From: Deltaproteobacteria bacterium HGW-Deltaproteobacteria-19
GTDB lineage: Bacteria; Desulfobacterota; Syntrophia; Syntrophales; PHBD01
Reading direction: 5' to 3'
Assembly: GCA_002841865.1 (NCBI GenBank)
Contig: PHBD01000008.1
Span: forward strand, 62,001 to 126,000
DNA length: 64,000 bases
Shown here piece after piece: positions 48,323 to 56,777 of the stretch. How positions within the stretch are numbered: the stretch's first letter is position 1; every line of letters begins with the position of its first letter. The translations under genes were made by a program, and so were the position numbers. Below the pieces are notes generated by a model. That model saw only the letters and a list, made by a program, of their open reading frames with translations, was not told where the DNA came from and did not search any database.

Positions 48323-49326
48323 ACAAGCCGCGAAGGCATTATTGCCATGTCTGCGGGGGAGGAATCCTCCGCGAAAAGGACGAAGAGGGAAACGAGCGGG
48401 ATTTCTGCCGGCCCTGCGGCCGCTTTTTCTATGAAAACCCGCTTCCCGTCGTGTCGGCCATCGTGACGATGGACCGCTGGTTTCTCTTCGTCCGGAGGGG
48501 AAGGAGCCCCTACCGGGGAATGTGGTGTCTTCCCACGGGATTCGCCGAATCGGGGGAAAGCATCGAGGAGGCAGTTCTCCGGGAACTGGAGGAGGAGGCG
48601 GGGATCAAAGGGAAAATCGCGGGGCTGGTCGACGTGGATTCCTATCGGAGCCGATATTATGGAGATCTTCTGTTCCTGACATTCGAGGTGGAGCAGACAG
48701 GCGGCATTTTACGGCCCGGAAGCGATACGACGGCGGTACGGTACTATCCTCCGGACGAGCTGCCGCGGATTGCCTTCCCGTCGAATCGAAAAGCCATCGA
48801 GGCCTTTGTCCGGAGCAAGGCGGACTATTGGGCCATCGTCGACTCCTTCCGCCAGTCCGTCGGGGAGGGTTCGGAGGGGGACCGCAGGAATCTGCTTTCC
48901 GACCGGCTCGTCGGGGTCATCGAAGAGAACGCCGAGTCGATTGCCCGCATCTGGATGAAGGAGGCCCTGACCAGCCGGACCACTGCGGGGTATCACCTTT
49001 TTGGCCGGGAACGGCTTTTCGGGGATGTTCTCAATATCCTGTCCCGGTTCAGTGCCTGGCTGGGAGGAGCCCGTGAAGACGCCGACGTAAAGGATTTTTT
49101 CTCGGCCCTGGGGCGGCAGAGCAGAGGGGAAGGCGTGCCGCTCAGCCACGTCCTGAGCGCCCTCAGCCTTGTGAAGAAACACCTCTGGGAATTCGCCCTG
49201 TCGCGGGGAATGTGGCAGAAGACGCTGGATATCTACATGGCCCTGGAACTGGACCGGCGGATTGTGATCTTCTTCGACCGCGCCGTATTTCATGCGACGC
49301 AGGGGTATGAGGCGGGGGAGGACTAG
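48319..49326 (+). CDS. Nudix hydrolase fused to an RsbRD-type sensor domain
   Basis: A 335-residue protein from ATG 48319, overlapping the methyltransferase stop as ATGA. C9, C12, C30 and C33 form an N-terminal zinc ribbon like that of NudC. The Nudix box is complete from G74 to I96 (GFAESGESIEE, then REL.EE.GI). From about residue 195 a helical domain follows (LLSDRLVGVIEENAESIARI, PLSHVLSALSLVKKHLWEF). It resembles the RsbRD N-terminal domain of stressosome sensors. This combination is unusual. It may couple removal of a nucleotide diphosphate to sensing. The operon ends here. Confidence 0.82.
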   Translation: MNKPRRHYCHVCGGGILREKDEEGNERDFCRPCGRFFYENPLPVVSAIVTMDRWFLFVRRGRSPYRGMWCLPTGFAESGESIEEAVLRELEEEAGIKGKIAGLVDVDSYRSRYYGDLLFLTFEVEQTGGILRPGSDTTAVRYYPPDELPRIAFPSNRKAIEAFVRSKADYWAIVDSFRQSVGEGSEGDRRNLLSDRLVGVIEENAESIARIWMKEALTSRTTAGYHLFGRERLFGDVLNILSRFSAWLGGAREDADVKDFFSALGRQSRGEGVPLSHVLSALSLVKKHLWEFALSRGMWQKTLDIYMALELDRRIVIFFDRAVFHATQGYEAGED

Positions 49327-49544
49327 TAGTCCCCGCTCTCGTGCCGCTGCCGTTCCTTTTCAAGCTCCTTTTCCTTACGCTCTGCAATGCAGGCGGCGCA
49401 CCAGCGGGTATATCCGCACTGGCCCTTGCAGTTCCAGAAGTCCTCTTCCGGTTCCGGCGTTGCGCCGGGATCGGGGTGATGCCCCCGTTTCTCGGAATCG
49501 GTTGTATCCATAAGGCATTGCCGTTGGTCTTCCGGGGTCCTCAT
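49323..49544 (-). CDS. Small four-cysteine protein coupled to fadD
   Basis: A 73-residue protein whose ATG (49544) overlaps the fadD stop as ATGA, which argues that it is translated. The C-terminal half has C39, C43, C49 and C52 (WNCKGQCGYTRWCAACI), a likely zinc or iron-sulfur site, followed by a charged helix (ERKEKELEKERQRHE). The N-terminal third is acidic and Pro-rich. Its stop codon overlaps that of the convergent Nudix gene. I do not recognise the family. Translation from the second Met (49511) is possible. Confidence 0.65.
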   Translation of the reverse strand: MRTPEDQRQCLMDTTDSEKRGHHPDPGATPEPEEDFWNCKGQCGYTRWCAACIAERKEKELEKERQRHESGDY

Positions 49545-51337
49545 TTTCCCCTGTATAGCGCTTCGATGGCGTCCATGTACTTCTTCAGAACGACCCGGCG
49601 CTTGAGCTTCATCGTCTGGGTGAGCATCCCGTTCTCCAGTGTGAAATTTTCCTCCAGCAGAAGGAATTTTTTCGGGATCTCGTATCCGCCGTATTTCCCC
49701 TTCAGGGCATTCGTGATCTCGCCGGCGATGAAGGCCCTGGCCTCGGCATGTTCCGTCAGGGCCCTGGCGTCCGTGGGCAGCCCCTTCTGCTCAGCCCAGC
49801 GCTGAAGGGCCGGGAACTCCGGGACCACGAGGCAAATGTTGTAGGGCCGGTTTTCGCCGTAGATGACGCAGTTGGACACCCAGGGCACGAGGCAGATGTC
49901 TTCCTCCAGAGCGGCGGGGAAGACGAATTTTCCGTTTTCCAGTTTGTACTGCTCCTTGATGCGCCCGGTGATGTAGAGGAACCCGTCCTTGTCCAGGCGG
50001 CCGCGGTCGCCCGTCCTGAGTCCCCCGTCCGGCATCAGCACCTCCCGGGTGGCGTCGGGCTTGTTGTGGTAGCCCTTCATGATGTTGGGCCCGTAGGCGA
50101 CGACTTCGCCGTCCGCCGCCCCCGGCTCCACGACCGATGAATCGATGACGATCTTCACCTTGTCGATGGCCTGGCCGACGCTGCCGAAGCGGAAGGAGTA
50201 GGAGGCGTTCATGGCGATCGCCGGGGAGGTTTCGGTCATGCCGTAGCAGTCGTAAACGGGGATGCCGATGTCGTAAAAGAAGTAGGCGATGTCGACGTTC
50301 ATGGCGGCGCTGGCGGTCATGGAGCCCTTGAGGCGCCCGCCCATCTTTTCACGGATCTTGGAGAAGACGATCTTGTCGGCGATGGCGAACTTGATGTTCG
50401 TCAGAAAATCGGATTTCCCCTGCGCCGCCAGCTCCCGTTTTTTCTTGGCCGCCGCCACGCCCATGTCGAAGAGGGCCTTCGCGAGCCCTCCTTCGTCCCG
50501 CATTTTCGCCGTGATCCCGTCGTAGATGCGGTTGAAGACGCGGGGCACGGCAATGAGCCATGTGGGCTTTACCGCCAGGATGTCCTGCGCGATGGTGGCG
50601 GCGCTCTCGGCGAGGCCCATGCTGCCCCCGAGATGGATCATGGCATAGAGCTCCGCCGTCTGCCCGTAGGAGTGGGCCCAGGGGAGAATGGCGAGCGATA
50701 CGTCTTTCTCGTTCAGATGGGGGTATTTGGCGATGCCTCCCTGGAAATTGCTCGTGAAGTTCCCATGGGTCAGGAGGACCCCTTTCGGGTCGCCCGTGGT
50801 CCCGGACGTGTAGATCAGGACAGCCACGTCCTCCGGTTTGGGCCGGATCGAGGGGACGGGATTCTTCTCTCCGAGCCGCTCCAGGGCCTCCATGGTTTCC
50901 TCGCCTGTGCCCTCGATGAGGTAGATGCTCTGCAGGGTCGAAATATCATTCGGGAAATTCCTGATCTTCTCGTAGATGTCGGGCTTGGAGACGAACAGGA
51001 CCTTCACCTGGCTGTCGGCGACGATGTACTTCCAGATGTGGAGGAGTTCCGCCTCGTACATGGGGATGAATCGCCCTCCGAGGCCGTATGTTGCGAAGGC
51101 CGCCACGACCCATTCGACCCGATTGTTGGCAATGATCCCGACGGCGTCTCCCTGCTTGATGCCGATCTGGGCGAGGCCTCCCCGCAGGTTGTCCACCCGG
51201 CGGGCCACCTCCCCAAATGTGATCCACTCGTAGACCCCGTCTTTATTTTTTGTCCCGAACATGCGGTTGCCCGCATGCTTCTTGACGCTTTCCTCGAAGG
51301 TTTCCACGAGGTTGTCCGGCTTGTCATACTGGTACAT
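49541..51337 (-). CDS. Long-chain fatty-acid CoA ligase (AMP-forming)
   Basis: A 598-residue adenylate-forming enzyme. The P-loop is IYTSGTTGDPKGVLLTHGN, the second motif DCYGMTETSPAI, and the C-terminal hinge region DGGLRTGDRGRLDKDGFLYI followed by GRIKE. It resembles the FadD15/long-chain group, which activates fatty acids to acyl-CoA before beta-oxidation or lipid remodelling. ATG 51337 follows GAGGAGAG. A 16-bp palindrome lies about 145 bp upstream and may bind a fatty-acid-responsive repressor. It shares a transcript with the small cysteine protein. Confidence 0.92.
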   Translation of the reverse strand: MYQYDKPDNLVETFEESVKKHAGNRMFGTKNKDGVYEWITFGEVARRVDNLRGGLAQIGIKQGDAVGIIANNRVEWVVAAFATYGLGGRFIPMYEAELLHIWKYIVADSQVKVLFVSKPDIYEKIRNFPNDISTLQSIYLIEGTGEETMEALERLGEKNPVPSIRPKPEDVAVLIYTSGTTGDPKGVLLTHGNFTSNFQGGIAKYPHLNEKDVSLAILPWAHSYGQTAELYAMIHLGGSMGLAESAATIAQDILAVKPTWLIAVPRVFNRIYDGITAKMRDEGGLAKALFDMGVAAAKKKRELAAQGKSDFLTNIKFAIADKIVFSKIREKMGGRLKGSMTASAAMNVDIAYFFYDIGIPVYDCYGMTETSPAIAMNASYSFRFGSVGQAIDKVKIVIDSSVVEPGAADGEVVAYGPNIMKGYHNKPDATREVLMPDGGLRTGDRGRLDKDGFLYITGRIKEQYKLENGKFVFPAALEEDICLVPWVSNCVIYGENRPYNICLVVPEFPALQRWAEQKGLPTDARALTEHAEARAFIAGEITNALKGKYGGYEIPKKFLLLEENFTLENGMLTQTMKLKRRVVLKKYMDAIEALYRGK

Positions 51338-51481
51338 GTTTCTCTCCTCGAATCCGTTATGATTGGTGAATGCGCCTCACCTGTTCGGCTGCGGAAACCG
51401 GTTTTTCGGAACCCTCCCTGGAGGGTTCCGTCGCCCCGGCTCCCGCCTTCTAACCGTTTCCCGACGTTTTGACAATAAATA

Positions 51482-51497
51482 GTTTGACCGGCCAAAC
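51482..51497. promoter_or_regulatory. 16-bp palindrome upstream of fadD: candidate repressor operator
   Basis: GTTTGACCGGCCAAAC is an inverted repeat with one mismatched pair. It lies in the 170-bp gap between fadD and the flavoprotein gene. TetR-type regulators of fatty-acid genes bind palindromes of this size. AT-rich sequence on both sides is consistent with a promoter here, but no clear hexamers are visible. Confidence 0.5.
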
Positions 51498-51507
51498 GTA
51501 TATGTAA

Positions 51508-52863
51508 TCAATCGGTTACAATTTTAGCGGCGGACTCTCCGGCCATGTATCCTGTGGAGAAAGCGGCCTGGAGGTTGTACCCTCCCGTATCGGCGTCCAG
51601 GTCCAGGACCTCGCCGCAGAAGAAGAGCCCCTCCACGAGTCGGGAGGCCATGGTTCGGGGGTCCACTTCCTTGAGAGAAATCCCTCCGGCGGTGACGATG
51701 GCGGAAGACATGGGAAGGGAGCTGCGGATATTGAAGCGAAACGATTTCAGAAGGTGGAGAAGCGTTTCCCGCTCCACCGATGTTACCTGATTGGCCCGCT
51801 TGTCCGGAGCGATTCCCCACCTTTCAAGAAATGCCCCGACGACCTTCTGGGGCAGAAGCCCTTCCAGGATCCGCGCGACCATTCTCTTGCCGTGGTGGTC
51901 GAAGTCGCGCTGGAGGCGATCCCGGAGCTGTTCCCGGGTCAGGGCGGGCTTGAAATCGATGGCCATGGAGACGGGTCCCCGATTCAGGGCGTCCACGACA
52001 GCCAGGCTCATGAGAAGGGTGACGGGTCCGCCGATCCCGAAGTGGGTCAGCATCATCTCTCCCATGCGGCTCTCGATGATCCGCCCGGAGGGCCTTTTCC
52101 CCGGGATGCCCCGACCGACGTCCCGGGAAGGATCCCGGTCTTCCCGGATCTCTTCGGACCGGCAGGCGTATGCGGTGAGCCGGACGTTCCGGAGGCTGAC
52201 TCCCTGCATGGACCGGGCGACGTCGAGCTCCTCCACCACGAGGGGCACCAGGGCGGGGCGGAGCGGGACGATGGTGTGGCCGGCGGACTCGGCCAGGGAA
52301 TACCCGTCGCCGGTGGATCCCGTGGCGGGCCAGGTGGACCCGCCGGTCGCCAGGATGACGGCCCGGGCGGGGAGGAATCCTTCTTCCGTTTCAACGCCGG
52401 TTACGCGGTTGTTCTGAACACGAAGCCCGGCAACCCGGGTGCGGGTCAGGACCCGCACGCCCCCTGCGGACAGGTAACGCCGGAATGCCTCCAGCACGTC
52501 GGCTGCCTGATCGGAGGCGGGAAAGATCCTCCCTCCCCGCTCCGTCTTCGTTTCCAGGCCGTGGCTGTTCAGGAGCGCCAGCAGCTCCTCCCGGAAGAAG
52601 CGTCGGAAGACACCGTGGAGAAACGCGCCGTTCTCCCCGAACATGGCGAGAAAATCCGCCAGCTCCTTTGTGTTCGACAGGTTGCAGCGGCCCTTGCCGC
52701 TGATCAGGACTTTCTTTCCCGACCGGTCCGTCTTTTCCAGGAGCAGGACCGGGGTGCCGCATTCGGCCGCCCGGCCCGCCGCCATCATACCGCCCGCCCC
52801 GGCGCCGACAACGATGATCCGGCGGTCATCCGGAAAGACTTCCTGTTTCTTTTTCCCCTTCAT
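51508..52863 (-). CDS. HI0933-family FAD-dependent oxidoreductase
   Basis: A 451-residue flavoprotein from ATG 52863. The dinucleotide motif is IIVVGAGAGGMMAAGRAAE, and VLISGKGRCNLSN is the hallmark of the HI0933/BaiN group. ILATGGSTWPATGSTGDGY and the C-terminal GLFFCGEVLDLDADTGGYNLQAA complete the family pattern. The substrate is unknown for most members; BaiN reduces bile-acid intermediates. It is transcribed leftward ahead of fadD, separated by about 170 bp. Confidence 0.9.
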   Translation of the reverse strand: MKGKKKQEVFPDDRRIIVVGAGAGGMMAAGRAAECGTPVLLLEKTDRSGKKVLISGKGRCNLSNTKELADFLAMFGENGAFLHGVFRRFFREELLALLNSHGLETKTERGGRIFPASDQAADVLEAFRRYLSAGGVRVLTRTRVAGLRVQNNRVTGVETEEGFLPARAVILATGGSTWPATGSTGDGYSLAESAGHTIVPLRPALVPLVVEELDVARSMQGVSLRNVRLTAYACRSEEIREDRDPSRDVGRGIPGKRPSGRIIESRMGEMMLTHFGIGGPVTLLMSLAVVDALNRGPVSMAIDFKPALTREQLRDRLQRDFDHHGKRMVARILEGLLPQKVVGAFLERWGIAPDKRANQVTSVERETLLHLLKSFRFNIRSSLPMSSAIVTAGGISLKEVDPRTMASRLVEGLFFCGEVLDLDADTGGYNLQAAFSTGYMAGESAAKIVTD

Positions 52864-53026
52864 CTCACCCTGCCTTTCATGAACTCTACGTACCATTCCC
52901 GTCGGGTCCGGTCAACGATGCCGCCGGTAACCTATCTCCTTGAAATTCCTTGATGGAACTTTTCTTGAACTCATGGGGGAAAGGTTATATACACCGCTCA
53001 ACGAAAAGACCGAAAGGAACCGGCCC

Positions 53027-53875
53027 ATGCCGCAAAAATTGCGAGATGCACTGAAAACCATTGAAGAATATAAGAAAACGGCCCCCCATTATGAAGAGCT
53101 TCTGGACATCCTCGGAGAGATTCTCATCCTCCGGGAAAAGCATCTCCAGCAGTTGGACGAAGGCACCTTCTCCCTGGACGAGCGGCTCGTCGAATCCAAG
53201 ATCGAGGGAGGATTCCCCCTGGTGGACGTGATCGGTGGATCCTTCGATCTTTCCCGGCCGAAGGAATATTTCCTCGAACTCCTCGAGATCGCCGAGCAGC
53301 GCGTTCCGGGGGAGACGGGGGACGTGGCCCAGAGGATCCGGGATGGCGAGATCGAATTCGAGGAACTGATTCGCCGCTCCTTTGCCTCGGCTCTGGACGA
53401 GGGCGAAGAGGACGAAAGTGGAGAGGAGGGGGCGGACAGTGAGACCTTCGACCTCATCGACCTGTTCCTGGAAGAAAGCCTTCGTCCCTCCCTGTCCCGG
53501 CTGGCCGCCCGTTATGGAAGCCGGATCGCCGAGGCCGAATGGTCCGAAGGGTATTGCCCCATCTGCGGCAAGGAGCCCAAGATCGGAGAAATCAGGCAGG
53601 AGGAGGGATTCCGCTACCTTTTCTGCAGCCAGTGCGGATACGAATGGAATTTCCGCCGCATCAAATGTCCTTTCTGCGGCAACGAGGAGCATGACAGCCT
53701 TGCCTATTTCACGGTCGAAGGGGAGGAACGGTACAGGGTCGACGTCTGCAACGTCTGCAAACGCTACATCAAGATGGTCGATTTCCGGGAACTGAACAAG
53801 GAAGCGAACCTGGACGTGGAGGATATCGCGACGCTGCATCTCGATATACTGGCCAACGAAGAAGGCTACGAGTAG
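53027..53875 (+). CDS. fdhE: Formate dehydrogenase accessory protein FdhE
   Basis: A 282-residue protein from ATG 53027, which follows AAAGGAA; the frame is open to 52940 but lacks support. The C-terminal half contains four CxxC pairs (CPICG, CSQCG, CPFCG, CNVCK), which bind iron or zinc in FdhE. FdhE is needed for maturation of periplasmic formate dehydrogenases. No formate dehydrogenase structural gene is in the window, so it is an orphan here. The acidic stretch [15 protein letters not shown] in the middle is longer than usual. Confidence 0.85.
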   Translation: MPQKLRDALKTIEEYKKTAPHYEELLDILGEILILREKHLQQLDEGTFSLDERLVESKIEGGFPLVDVIGGSFDLSRPKEYFLELLEIAEQRVPGETGDVAQRIRDGEIEFEELIRRSFASALDEGEEDESGEEGADSETFDLIDLFLEESLRPSLSRLAARYGSRIAEAEWSEGYCPICGKEPKIGEIRQEEGFRYLFCSQCGYEWNFRRIKCPFCGNEEHDSLAYFTVEGEERYRVDVCNVCKRYIKMVDFRELNKEANLDVEDIATLHLDILANEEGYE

Positions 53876-53996
53876 CGACCCTGGAAAATGCCCGGATGCT
53901 TCGTTGCGCTTCATCCCTCGTCGGTGCGGCGTACCGAGGGGTACGCCTCCCTCCTCGCGATTCGCGCGCCTCGCCTGCGGGCATTTTGCAGGGTCG
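53876..53996. repeat. 121-bp intergenic element with 19-bp terminal inverted repeats
   Basis: The ends are CGACCCTGGAAAATGCCCG and the near-exact inverse CGGGCATTTTGCAGGGTCG. Inside, GTACC/GGTAC and GATTCGCGCG patches give further secondary structure. It starts one base after the fdhE stop codon, carries no plausible gene, and looks like a small non-autonomous or REP-like element that may also end fdhE transcription. Confidence 0.75.
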
Positions 53997-54008
53997 CCCC
54001 GGGTGAAG

Positions 54009-54091
54009 AGTAGCGGCTTTGGAAATTGGCCGGATGCTTCGTTGTGTCGGATCCCTCGTCGGTGCGGCGCACCAGGGCTACGCCTCTCACG
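54009..54091. repeat. Degenerate second copy of the 121-bp element
   Basis: The segment beginning AGTAGCGGCTTTGGAAATTG repeats the left two-thirds of the neighbouring element (GGATGCTTCGTTG and TCCCTCGTCGGTGCGGCG are shared). It diverges after CTACGCCTC, and the right end and its inverted repeat are missing. The remaining sequence up to nth (54092-54149) shows nothing else. Confidence 0.65.
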
Positions 54092-54149
54092 TCCCCAAAG
54101 GGGGCAGAACCCATCCCCATACGATTCGCTGCCTAGTTCGAGGCTTCCC

Positions 54150-54806
54150 GTGAATGATCGGGCCATCACGAAAATCCTGAAAGCCCTGGAGGAACGCCTG
54201 CCCGAATGGGACATGCCCATCGTGTCGGCCATGGCCGACGATCGGGCCGATCCCTTCCTGCTCCTGATCTCCACCCTCCTCAGCCTCCGCACGAAGGACG
54301 AGGTGACCGCCCTGGCCTCGGACCGGCTTTTTCGCCTGGCCGACACTCCCGAAAAGATGCTTTCCCTCCCCGAAGAGACCATTGCCCGGACCATCTTCCC
54401 GGTCGGGTTTTACCGGACGAAGGCCCGGACAATCCATTCCGTCTGCCGGGATCTGATCGACCGCTTCGGGGGACGGGTCCCCGATACCATGGAGGATCTC
54501 CTGAGCCTGAAGGGTGTCGGCCGGAAGACCGCCAACCTGGTCCTCTCGCTGGGTTACGGAAAGGACGGCATCTGCGTGGACACCCACGTCCACCGGATCT
54601 CGAACCGGCTCGGATATGTGCGGACGAAGACGCCGGGAGAAACGGAGCAGGCCCTCCGGGCGAAACTTCCCGTCCGCTGGTGGATCCGCTACAACACGCT
54701 GATGGTCGCCTTCGGCAGGACCGTCTGCAAGCCCGTCTCCCCTCTCTGCACCCAGTGTCCCGTCAGCCCGTTCTGCGATCGGGTCGGCGTATCGAGAAGC
54801 CGCTGA
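54150..54806 (+). CDS. nth: Endonuclease III family DNA glycosylase/AP lyase
   Basis: A 218-residue base-excision repair enzyme from GTG 54150, preceded by GAGG. The helix-hairpin-helix is [16 protein letters not shown], containing the catalytic lysine, and [13 protein letters not shown] holds the catalytic aspartate. The C-terminal cluster cysteines follow the family spacing C-x6-C-x2-C-x5-C ([17 protein letters not shown]). It removes oxidised pyrimidines. It is a single gene flanked by the repeat element and the TauE gene. Confidence 0.92.
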   Translation: MNDRAITKILKALEERLPEWDMPIVSAMADDRADPFLLLISTLLSLRTKDEVTALASDRLFRLADTPEKMLSLPEETIARTIFPVGFYRTKARTIHSVCRDLIDRFGGRVPDTMEDLLSLKGVGRKTANLVLSLGYGKDGICVDTHVHRISNRLGYVRTKTPGETEQALRAKLPVRWWIRYNTLMVAFGRTVCKPVSPLCTQCPVSPFCDRVGVSRSR

Positions 54807-54875
54807 CGGCGGCGCGTTCCGGAATGCCGGAGCGGTGGAAACTCCCTGAGAAAAAGTGAAACGACGGCGGTTGGC

Positions 54876-55634
54876 ATGAACTTCTGGATCGGCCTGGTTT
54901 CCGGTGTATTCGGCGGCATGGTGGGGATGGGAGGCGGTGTCCTGATGATCCCGCTGATGGGCCGTTTCATGAGGCTTCCCCAGCACGCCTGTCACGGGAC
55001 CAGCCTTGTCGCAGTCGTCTTCACCGGAATTGCCGGCGCAGCGACCTACGCCTTTTTCGACCACGTGGACTGGACGGCGGCCCTGCTCCTGGCGGCGGGG
55101 GCGCTCTTGCCCGTCCGCGCGGGGGCGCGGCTGTGCAGGGCGATGCCGGAGCGGAATCTCCGGCAGGTCTTCGGTCTGTTCCTGATCTTCACCTCCATTC
55201 TTCTTTTGGCGAGGCCCTGGCTTTTCACGCTGACGGCGGCCTCGGCGAGGGACTGGCTGTGGGTTGCCGTTCTCCTGGCCGGCGGGGCCGTCACGGGATT
55301 CCTGTCGGGCCTGATGGGCGTCGGCGGCGGGGCATTCATGATCGCCTTCATGGTTCTCCTGGCGGGATTCGAGCAGCAGTCGGCCCAGGGCAGCTCGCTT
55401 CTCGCCATGGTTCCGGTCAGCGCCATGGGGGCCTGGGCCCACTGGCGCCTCGGAAGCGTCAGGAAGGCCGTTCTTCCGGGACTCATCCCGGGAATCCTCG
55501 CCGGAACAATCGCGGGAGGTGTGATCGCTGCGTTTCTGGCCGAACCGATCCTCCGGGTGATCTTCGCCGCCGTCCTCATCGGAACGGGGATTCGCTACTG
55601 CCGCACATCCGCTCCCGCCTGCCCGGAAGAGTAG
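54876..55634 (+). CDS. TauE/SafE-family sulfite or organosulfonate exporter
   Basis: A 252-residue inner-membrane protein with about eight helices. The family's two repeats show as GVFGGMVGMGGGVLMIPLM near the start and GLMGVGGGAFMIAFMV in the second half, each followed by a conserved polar/small segment (HGTSLVAVV and QGSSLLAM). The substrate is not predictable; sulfite, sulfoacetate and other anions are known in the family. It precedes the por operon by about 230 bp, a gap containing a 6-bp hairpin at 55788-55804 and a weak TTGACA box at 55739. Confidence 0.9.
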   Translation: MNFWIGLVSGVFGGMVGMGGGVLMIPLMGRFMRLPQHACHGTSLVAVVFTGIAGAATYAFFDHVDWTAALLLAAGALLPVRAGARLCRAMPERNLRQVFGLFLIFTSILLLARPWLFTLTAASARDWLWVAVLLAGGAVTGFLSGLMGVGGGAFMIAFMVLLAGFEQQSAQGSSLLAMVPVSAMGAWAHWRLGSVRKAVLPGLIPGILAGTIAGGVIAAFLAEPILRVIFAAVLIGTGIRYCRTSAPACPEE

Positions 55635-55863
55635 GCTGAGTCTGTGTCCGGACAGGTTTTGCCGAGTTCAGTAACTGACCGGACCTGTGTGAAGGGAAGG
55701 CCGCTGTTCCAGGCCGGACGCGGATTTCGAATTTTTAATTGACAGGTTCTCGGGATTTAAGATACCAAAACAGCGGTTTTCAAAGGGGGGGTGGGCCGCA
55801 CCCCGGACGGAATCGGCGGTTGCGGCGTTAGTAAGAGGAGAATCCACGAGGGAGAAAGAGCAC

Positions 55864-56421
55864 ATGTTGGAAATCCGATGGCATGGAAGGGGGGGCCAGG
55901 GAGCGGTGACGTCCGTGGAGCTCCTGGCCATGGCGGCAATCGATGAGGGAAAGTTCGCCCAGGGCTTCCCGAGCTTCGGCCCCGAAAGACGCGGGGCGCC
56001 GGTGGAGGCATTCAACCGGGTGGACACCAAACAGATCAAAATCCGATCTCGCATTTACAATCCCGATGTATCGGTCGTGCTCGACGAGAGCCAGATCGGG
56101 CCGGCTGTTGTTGCCGGTCTGAAGCCGAGCGGGACCCTGATCGTCAATACGGCGAAAAAGGCCGGCGAGGTACGGGACCTCCTGAAGAAAAAGAACGCCG
56201 ACTACGCCGGTAAGATCGCCACGGTTGATGCCACGGCGATTGCCTGGCATGAGCTTGGGGTACCCATCACGAACACCACCATGCTGGGGGCGCTCCTGAA
56301 GGTGACGAACGTGGTCAAGCTGGATGCACTCAAGGAACCGGTGGAGCACCGGTTCGGCCGGATCGCCCAGAAGAATCTGAAGGCCCTCCGGCGCGCCTAT
56401 GACGAGGTCCAGGTCCGCTGA
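55864..56421 (+). CDS. porC: Pyruvate:ferredoxin oxidoreductase, gamma subunit
   Basis: A 185-residue subunit that begins EIRWHGRGGQGAVTSVELLA, the standard gamma-subunit start, and includes FPSFGPERRGAPVEAFNRV. It belongs to the CoA-binding/electron-transfer part of 2-oxoacid:ferredoxin oxidoreductases. ATG 55864 follows GAGGGAG. The order gamma-delta-alpha-beta is the one seen in archaeal and Thermotoga four-subunit enzymes. Confidence 0.93.
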   Translation: MLEIRWHGRGGQGAVTSVELLAMAAIDEGKFAQGFPSFGPERRGAPVEAFNRVDTKQIKIRSRIYNPDVSVVLDESQIGPAVVAGLKPSGTLIVNTAKKAGEVRDLLKKKNADYAGKIATVDATAIAWHELGVPITNTTMLGALLKVTNVVKLDALKEPVEHRFGRIAQKNLKALRRAYDEVQVR

Positions 56422-56483
56422 TCCGTTGACGGAAGAAACAAAGCCCGCTTCCCCGGGGAAGCGCGACGAGAGAGGTTGCTATC

Positions 56484-56777
56484 ATGAAGAAGTGGCCGGA
56501 AACATGGAAAGAATACAACACCGGAGGGATTGTCTTTGAACCAGGCAACGCCCGGTCCTTCAAGACGGGACCCTGGCGCTCCCTGAGGCCGGTGTGGGAC
56601 AACAGCAAGTGCATCAAGTGCGGGGTCTGCTACATCTTCTGTCCCGAAGGATGCGTCCAGGAGGGACCCGACGGCTTTTTCGCAGCCGACCTGGATTACT
56701 GCAAGGGGTGCGGCATCTGCGCCCACGAATGCTGGCCGTCCGCCATCAGCATGATCGAGGAGGGTCAAGAGTCATGA
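56484..56777 (+). CDS. porD: Pyruvate:ferredoxin oxidoreductase, delta (ferredoxin) subunit
   Basis: A 97-residue two-cluster ferredoxin subunit. The motifs are CIKCGVCYIFCPEGC and CKGCGICAHECWPSAI. The upstream TGPWRSLRPVWD stretch is typical of PorD in pyruvate-specific enzymes. Its stop overlaps the porA start as ATGA. It carries electrons from the TPP site to soluble acceptors. Confidence 0.94.
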   Translation: MKKWPETWKEYNTGGIVFEPGNARSFKTGPWRSLRPVWDNSKCIKCGVCYIFCPEGCVQEGPDGFFAADLDYCKGCGICAHECWPSAISMIEEGQES

